Below are positions 57,757 through 64,000 of a stretch of DNA of 64,000 nucleotides, piece after piece; the first letter of the stretch is position 1; each line of letters opens with the position of its first letter. The stretch covers positions 423,421 to 487,420 of the forward strand of contig NW_014577116.1 in assembly GCF_000485595.1 (NCBI RefSeq). Reading direction: 5' to 3'. This DNA is from Priapulus caudatus (taxonomy: Eukaryota > Priapulida > Priapulimorpha > Priapulimorphida > Priapulidae). The notes beneath the pieces are model-generated. The model was not told where the DNA came from and searched no databases. It saw nothing but the letters and a program-made list of their open reading frames with translations. A program made the position numbers and the translations under genes.

Positions 57757-59020
57757 TTAAGGAGCCTTCACACCATGGCCCCGATCTCACTACGCTCGTA
57801 CTACGCTCTAAGAGCGTGGTGGAAACGTGCAGAACGCAGTATGAACGTACATGGACGTATCGAGCACGGTGCAGTCACCATGAGCGTGGAAAGCGTGGCC
57901 AAACTTTGAGCATGTTCAAAACAATCGTGGTGCGAGCGTGGCGGAAAGACAGCGCAGTGCGGGCGTATTAGAGACGTGGAAGGCGTAGTACCCACGTAAC
58001 TCAAGCGTAGTATGAACTTAATGATCGTATCGCAAGCGTGTCGGGTGCGTGAAAATTGTCGCCCCGTTCTCAGCACGATGTCAATACGTTTTCATCACGC
58101 TGTTACTACGTCCATGGAGATGCCTCTGCGACCTGACCACGCTCTCGCTATGACCACGGTGCGTCTCTAGCAAGCTCGACCCGTTCGTACTATGATTGTA
58201 CTACGCCCAACACGCTCAGACCACGCCGTTGTGGCGTTCGCATTACGTGTTAGTTGCGTCAATACCACGCTCAGATCACGTCCTGCGAACTTGGGGTATA
58301 AATTGGGGTGCTACCCTCAGTACCCTGGCCACCCCACCAGTTCAGTGTCCACTATGGATGAGGCAACACTACTCCATGCCATTTTTCTCGTAGAAGGACA
58401 ACTCGAATTACTTGATTGCCAAGAGTAGCTTATCATTATTGCCAAGAGTGATCCTCATCATGCTGAGGAGGATGAGGAGGAGAAATAGAAGTCTTTTGGC
58501 GGCATAGTTGTAGCATACTATTATACTATTATGGGTATAAAATCAGTAGAAAATAATCTTGATGTGAACAGCACGGCAGAACGAATGATGATGTCTAGAA
58601 TGCGGCGCGGTATTTATATGGTCGTTGCCAGCGCAGTCGGCGCCTGACTAGAGCGTGATTAAGTCGCACTAGGAGCGTGACTGGCGCGCAGTTGAGGCGC
58701 GGTGAGCATTGCTTAGGCGCAGTGAAAACGTCGTTCGAACGCAATGCGATCTGATTGGTCGCAATAAAGACGCAGTGAGCGCAGTGCAAGCGTGATGCGG
58801 GCGTGGTGTTGAGCGTGATGAAAGCTTGTTGAGCGCAATGAGATCGGGGTAAAGACGCTCTTAGGTCGTAGTATCGACGTAATTAGATCGTAGTATCGGC
58901 GCTGGCCCGGCTGGGCCCAATTGGCCACGCTGTCAACCACGCTCGGGCAAATTTTTTGAGCGTGGGGCGATCGTGATGAGCGTAGTAGGGCTAGTAGCTC
59001 TAGTGTGAAGGGGACTTTAA
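57757..59020. mobile_element. 1.26-kb TTAA-flanked element with dispersed GAGCGTGGT motifs
   Basis: Ends TTAAGGAGCCTTCACAC and GTGTGAAGGGGACTTTAA. Both outer thirds are packed with degenerate 8-10 base words (GAGCGTGGT, GAGCGTGAT, GCGCAGTG on one side and ACCACGCTC, ACTACGCTC inverted on the other). The centre (58300-58550) has a TATAAA, an ATG and a 26-codon frame starting MDEATLLHAIFLVEGQLE. It resembles an internally deleted DNA transposon that keeps long subterminal binding-site arrays; superfamily uncertain. Confidence 0.7.
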
Positions 59021-59301
59021 TAAGGCCAAAACAAAATATAGGTGTGGTTATGGTTTCCCGACCGACCCTATTTATTCCCAGCGACCCTAAACATTTTAAT
59101 TGTCAATTTTCTTTAAAATAAAAAAAAATATAATAAAAAAATATGAATTGGTCAGTTCCTGCTTTAAAAGGCACAAAGCACATCCTTCGGATATAGTTCG
59201 TAAATAAAATATTTCAAGAAAATAAAAGGTTTTCCCTACCTACCTACCCTATTTTTTCCAGCATGTAACGGTAACCACACATATATTTTGTTTTGGCCTA
59301 A
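59021..59301. mobile_element. 281-bp element with 28-bp inverted ends
   Basis: Ends AAGGCCAAAACAAAATATA and TATATTTTGTTTTGGCCT, followed inwards by GGTGTGGTTA and TAACCACACA. Lies immediately beside the previous element, sharing its TTAA. AT-rich interior, no frame. Confidence 0.85.
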
Positions 59302-59327
59302 CGTATAATAATGTTATACTTATCGCA

Positions 59328-59610
59328 GTGGCTACGCGTCCGGTCATCCATTACAAAGATCAGCACAGATTCCCAAAGCCACGTCACGATTAGGCCACGC
59401 CCCCTTGTTTGATTTCATTGGATTTACTATTGCTTCAAAGGTTACAAAAAAACATTTTTTTACAAAATACCTAAAGGTAAGTAACATTACGGTAAAAACT
59501 TATTGTTGATTGTTTTTTACTGAAAAAAATATAGTTGGGTTCACATTAGAATTATATGACCGGACGCGTAGCCTGGGAGATGGGCGTCCGGTAACCGGAT
59601 GCGTAGCCAC
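59328..59610. mobile_element. 283-bp element with GTGGCTACGCGTCCGGT ends
   Basis: Ends GTGGCTACGCGTCCGGT and ACCGGATGCGTAGCCAC. An extra inverted copy of the motif (GACCGGACGCGTAGCC) lies about 45 bases inside the right end. Confidence 0.8.
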
Positions 59611-59944
59611 CTATACTTATTTACTATGAGTGCTGTACATTTAAATCTACAATTAGTGCTAAAAATATATATTTTGTTAATTTTATTTTCACAATACACT
59701 CACAAACTTTGTTTTCCGGACTTGTCATCCAGATACAAAACCACCTCGTCTGGTGTCACGACCTCATAATTTGTGGAATCGTACCCCATAGTGCAAACCT
59801 AGGCTTCATTAGGAAATACATTTTTCTCTCATGGCATCATCGCAATGCGTCTTAGACGATATGCGTCAATTAGTCGTCAATGCGTCAATGCAATGCGTCT
59901 TAGACGATATGCCTCTACAAATGTCATCATGTGGAGCCGTTACC

Positions 59945-60254
59945 CAGGGGCAGATCCAGGATTTTTGAAAGGGGGTGTCCAGGAAGAAATAAGGGCATGT
60001 TTTCCTGCTAAATTTTTCTGGTGTTTTAATAAGCTGCCGAAGGCCACTTAGGTAGGGGGGGGGACCTCCCCAAAGAAATTTTTTTTAAATTGGTGCATTC
60101 TGAGAGCATCTGAGCAGTAATTTTGATGTCTAGAATGCAAGATGGAATTCCACATTTTTAGCAGAAAATTATCTTTTATTTTTTTAGGGCACTGAAATTA
60201 TAAAAGGGGGTCCGGACCCCTCGAACAACCCCCCCCCCCCTGGATCCGCCCCTG
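59945..60254. mobile_element. 310-bp hAT-like miniature element
   Basis: Ends CAGGGGCAGATCCAGG and CCTGGATCCGCCCCTG, flanked by TTACC on each side. Contains G and C homopolymer runs (60055-60062 and 60228-60240). The CAGGGGCGGATCCAGG end is a pattern often seen in hAT miniature elements. Confidence 0.8.
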
Positions 60255-60615
60255 TTACCTAAATTCTTATCTAATCCATAACATATTAGACGGCATACAC
60301 CTAACGTGTTGCATTACCCTTTGTGTTGCGCTGTGTCACATCTTATTAATTCATCAATTACCACGAGCAACATAAATTGCCACACAGTTTCTTAATTAAT
60401 ATTTGCTCACTACTCAAAATGTCATGCCTCATTGCATCTTAATGGGAACCCACATTAGGGGACCTTCGCATGCAGGTTATGCATCCAAGCAGAGCATAAT
60501 GAATAACAAAATACTCTTGCCTGTACATTGCATGAACTCGCAGTTAAATTATGTTGATTGTTGCTCTTTGTGTTTCACTCACAGGTGTTACAATATCACA
60601 AAGCATGGCTCATAA

Positions 60616-60864
60616 GGTCTATGTCCCCCAGATTACTGCCGGAACGTACCCTGGGTACGGTCCGGTATACCGGAACGTACCCTGGTAACTATTTGATACG
60701 GTTAGGGTTAGGGTAAGGGTTAGGGTTAGGGTTAGGGTTAGGGTTAGGGCTAGGGAGTAGGCGTTGGCGACTCCCTAGACTCGTTAGTGGAGTAGGCGAG
60801 GTACGGTCCGGCATATTAGATAGTACCAGGGTACGTTCCGGCAGTACCCTGGGGCACATAGACC
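60616..60864. repeat. Foldback with (TTAGGG)n in one arm
   Basis: Outer ends GGTCTATGTCCCCCAG and CTGGGGCACATAGACC; inner ACTGCCGGAACGTACCCTGG and GTACGTTCCGGCAGTACCC-like repeats. A run of about nine TTAGGG-type units lies at 60703-60757, with a GGAGTAGGCG repeat after it. Confidence 0.85.
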
Positions 60865-61086
60865 CTCTCAGCCAAAGCATGTCATGTCATCAAAAGTTAT
60901 TAATGATACTGCAAGCAAAATTTCCAAAGAAATGTTAGGAAATTACATTTCAAACACCACAGGTAGATTTTTTATAGAAATTCTGTGGCACACACAGTGA
61001 CTGCACTCACCAAGATCGAAATTCATGCACCATAATGATCTCCTTTCCTATATGGCATTGCTGACACGTGATATCACAAGGTGTAC

Positions 61087-61217
61087 CTGCCATTTTAGTC
61101 CGAGTTACCTCTTACCAATGTCTACACCGACGATATTTTGGGAATTTGGTGTGGGTTTTGTCAAATCCACCAAAAATCGTCGGTGTGGGCATTGGTCAGA
61201 GGAAACTCGGACTACTG
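61087..61217. repeat. 130-bp imperfect hairpin
   Basis: GTCCGAGTTACCTCTTACCA and ATGTCTACACCGACGAT pair with the reverse complement at 61168-61212 (AATCGTCGGTGTGGGCATTG and GTCAGAGGAAACTCGGAC), with a loop of about 30 bases. Most likely a miniature element; the fold also resembles a small-RNA precursor. Confidence 0.75.
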
Positions 61218-62526
61218 CCATTCCAACACAGCCAACACAGCTATATACATCAGATCAGGAGTGAATAATAATAGATCAGATAGATCAAAATGATACTCAC
61301 CATTGCCTTTGCTTTCATACAGCTGATATCTACGAACGTAGCTCCCAACTTTTAAACCTCGTATCTCTGGCGGTGCTGTTTCCAACAGTCACTCTTTGTC
61401 CCCAATCCGGCTTCTGCACTAAACTAGGAGTGCAAACCAGCTGCAACCAATACTGCACATCTTATAGCACCAGGCGAACAAGTAATGAAAATGAAAGCAA
61501 ACTTTCAGCGCCAACAGTCAAAATGGACATCGTCCGTAGTGACTCTCCCCGCCAGATTTCCGACCGAGGAGCCTCAGGAGGCAGGCATGTGGTGCGCAGT
61601 TGTAAAAATAAACTCACCATGTTGTAAATACTCGGCCTCTCGGAACTTATCATGAGCTAGACAGACGGGCCCACGCCTACCACATGCACCGGATATTTAA
61701 TTACAGCGTACGTGGTTGTGAGTACCGAGTTGTCTCACAACAGTTACTGAAGTGAGTGCAGTTCATGAATATCACGAACGCATAATCAAATTGCAAACCG
61801 TCATAAAGACGATAATATATGCGATAGAAGTCATAGACTTACTTCAACTTCAGCCATATCGCTGCACTTCTTCATTTGTTTCAGTTGGGGTAGTGTGCGA
61901 TTTTATCCTAACTACCAATTTTATCGATTATGAACGATTAATCCAACGGCCGTGTTTTCGCCGTGTTCCTAGCACGTGACGTGAAATGTGGTGGGCAACA
62001 CGTGGGCGAGTGTTGTAGCAGCCTGCATGCATAGCAACAATCCTAACTTGGATGGGGGGGGGGGGAAATGTAGGGGCTCGCTACAGCATAAACAGTCCTA
62101 GCGACAATGACTATATATATTTGGATATATTGGATATATTTTTTACGGTTTCAAACATGGAAATGTTAGTTATGCTCTCTATAATTTGCGTAGAGTTGTA
62201 TAGATATAGCTATAGCGTATAATGTTTGTAGGCCTATAGAGTTTCTGTTCAGTAATTTCTTTGGTTTCAAGAAAATAGACAAGAGCACATAAACCATAAC
62301 GTACGTAATAGCTGTTGTGCTGTTGGTAAAGCTCTTTATAAAGGGATTATTTTCTTATAATTATTATGTTTAATCTGTTGTGTGTGCGCGCGTCCAGGAA
62401 TTTTTTTCTATGATGTCAGGCCGCGGTAGGCGGGTTTTTTACGGGAGGGTGCGATCCAACGCGTATACGGACCTAACGGTCCTAACGGGCATGTCAAACA
62501 TTATAAAAGTTGTACAGCATATATAT

Positions 62527-62588
62527 CAGGAGTAGATAATAGGGAACTACCTATTTCCTATTCCCTAACTCCCTATTATCTACTCCTG
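62527..62588. repeat. 62-bp palindrome with foldback element ends
   Basis: CAGGAGTAGATAATAGGGAA at the left and TCCCTATTATCTACTCCTG at the right, around a 23-base centre, in TATATA. Same arms as 28496 and 31247, though 31-34 kb away. Confidence 0.9.
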
Positions 62589-62868
62589 CTGATATATATA
62601 TATATATATATGCTACGCGTTGCAATGTAAATATGTTGCAATGTATAATGTGCTGTAAATAATTTCGCTTAGTACGCTTACAATGGGGTAGGTCACTGAC
62701 AAAATTCATCGGTTACAAGAGTCTATAAATCTTTGATAAATCGGTTTATTGTGTGTTATAGCAAACAGCTGTGTAGTGTGGATGTGCTGCCAAGACATCC
62801 CATTGACGTTTTGTCACGCGGCAATATAGTCACTGTGTGGCCGGCGCGCGGTAAATCGCCACTAAATC

Positions 62869-62940
62869 GCGATATTCTTATAGTATTCGCTAGACTACGA
62901 TATTCTTATAGTATTCGCTAGACTACGATATTCCTATTAT
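62869..62940. repeat. 28-bp tandem repeat, two and a half copies
   Basis: CGATATTCTTATAGTATTCG followed by CTAGACTA, repeated, then a partial third copy. Confidence 0.9.
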
Positions 62941-63353
62941 ATACGACCTCCATATGGGCCGCCCGTGCTTGCTTCTAGTCAAAAAAGTTTGGTGCTTTTA
63001 TCCGGCATGTCCCCATCCTTCTCAAATTTGGGCCTAAGCCACCTGACTATTCATCTGATTGCCTACAGTGAGATGCGCCTTCATATCGCGTTGAGTGATT
63101 TCGGAAATAAAACATATTAGCATTAAAAAAGCGTAAACCACCGTAGTGCCGCCCATCGAAGACGGTAAATTAGCATCTATATCCTCCGTTGTACACTATT
63201 GCTACGTTTTTTCAGTCAGACACATATGGTGCCGGCGCACACAGCCAAAGATTACAGGAGAGTGCTGAGAAAGTGCATCTATTCGTCTGAAACGGCGGTA
63301 CACACAGCCGCTTGCCTGTACGATGGAGATGCGATACCACTTACGTACCAACA

Positions 63354-63648
63354 TGTTCTGCTTGCATCTATGACAAATACGACATACGCATATACGCTCT
63401 CTTATGACACTATTTGTCCTAGGAAGAGATTCTTCCTATGACAAATATTGGCGAGTCAACTTCGTTCCGCTTTATAGCTCAAATTCACTGCTTACATTCA
63501 TAATAGCGCTCCTAAATTCCTATGATGCGCACAACACATACAACAATATTTGTCATAGGAAGAATCTTCCTATGACAAATAGTGTTATAGGAGAGCGTAT
63601 ATGCGTATGTCGTATTTGTCATAGATGCAAGCAGAACAGGCTGTACGT
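63354..63648. repeat. Inverted repeat with nested CCTATGACAAAT palindromes
   Basis: GTTCTGCTTGCATCTATGAC through the TTCCTATGACAAATATTG-type segment (63354-63450) is inverted at 63541-63648, with about 95% visual identity over 100 bases. Each arm itself contains a smaller palindrome centred on AAGAnTCTTCCTATGACAAAT. Confidence 0.85.
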
Positions 63649-63779
63649 ACGTAGGGAGACGTTGCATGTAGTCAAATGCGCTGGCGGTTTTTCGACTGGG
63701 AGGATATCACGAGAAAAAGAAGGAGAAGAAAATTTATCTAAATTCCTGTCGATGTGTCTCTGTCCCGTTCCTGTTCCCC

Positions 63780-63860
63780 ACAAGGAGAGAGGGTATCAGA
63801 GAGAATAGAGAAAAGAGAGAGAGACTGATAGACAAGGAAGTGGAGAGCGAGAGAGAGAGG

Positions 63861-63913
<53 letters not shown>

Positions 63914-63924
63914 TGCGTGCGTGC

Positions 63925-63969
<45 letters not shown>

Positions 63970-64000
63970 TGCGCGTGCGCGTGTGCGTGTGCGTGTGCGT
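63780..64000. repeat. (GA)n then (GT)n and GCGTGT microsatellites
   Basis: GA-rich from 63780 to 63914, then GCGT and (GT)n to the window edge. Confidence 0.96.

Larger units (their letters stand above)
56277..64000. other. Repeat-rich region with no supported gene
   Basis: Consists largely of miniature inverted-repeat elements (56873-57041, 57757-59020, 59021-59301, 59328-59610, 59945-60254, 60616-60864, 61087-61217, 62527-62588, 63354-63648), GA/GACA/GT microsatellites and AT-rich spacers. Possible splice sites on the minus strand near 61.0-61.65 kb are discussed separately but not called. Confidence 0.6.

Noticed and set aside
62733-63808. Plus-strand frames of 62-134 codons near the end of the window
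   Set aside because: They overlap tandem and inverted repeats; no domain or splice evidence.

Overview
This window is nuclear DNA from a multicellular animal, most likely a marine invertebrate; the species cannot be named from sequence alone. The reasons are small spliced exons separated by kilobase introns, animal-type gene families (USP44/49, CRMP/dihydropyrimidinase, BORCS7), eukaryotic tRNA genes, (TTAGGG)n-type tracts, many microsatellites, many miniature DNA transposons and a 623-base assembly gap.

Layout. 1-5.6 kb (+ strand): the 3' half of a USP44/49-type ubiquitin-specific protease. Its first visible intron is filled by a 34-bp minisatellite that appears to be made of copies of the exon-intron junction. 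From about 3.1 kb the sequence becomes rich in indels, and the last recognisable USP exons (4.77 and 5.44 kb) are frameshifted. At 6.6-7.85 kb there is a second, very noisy copy of the window's first 1.4 kb, which looks like an assembly artefact. 7.9-12.9 kb is non-coding and lies between the two convergent genes. 12.9-48.6 kb (- strand): one complete gene of about 36 kb, a dihydropyrimidinase/CRMP homologue reconstructed exon by exon with consistent splice phases. It has three alternative first coding exons, twelve shared internal exons and two alternative last exons. 41.45-43.94 kb is G-rich, probably unreliable sequence next to the N gap (43943-44565), within the longest intron of this gene. 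48.65-54 kb: the CRMP promoter side, then two tRNA-Asp genes and one tRNA-Lys gene. 54.2-56.3 kb (+): a two-exon BORCS7 gene. 56.3-64 kb: a dense field of miniature inverted-repeat elements and simple repeats with no gene I can support.

The most interesting item is the CRMP/dihydropyrimidinase gene. It keeps all six metal ligands of an active dihydropyrimidinase (HxH, the carbamylated Lys, two more His, Asp), yet carries a CRMP C-terminal tail and a first exon resembling the vertebrate long-CRMP isoform. It therefore looks like an undivided form of the two vertebrate families. Its last exon is tandemly duplicated, giving two alternative CRMP-type C-termini, and its three first exons give three unrelated N-termini, so up to six isoforms are possible. 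All functional statements are inferred from sequence; no database search could be run.
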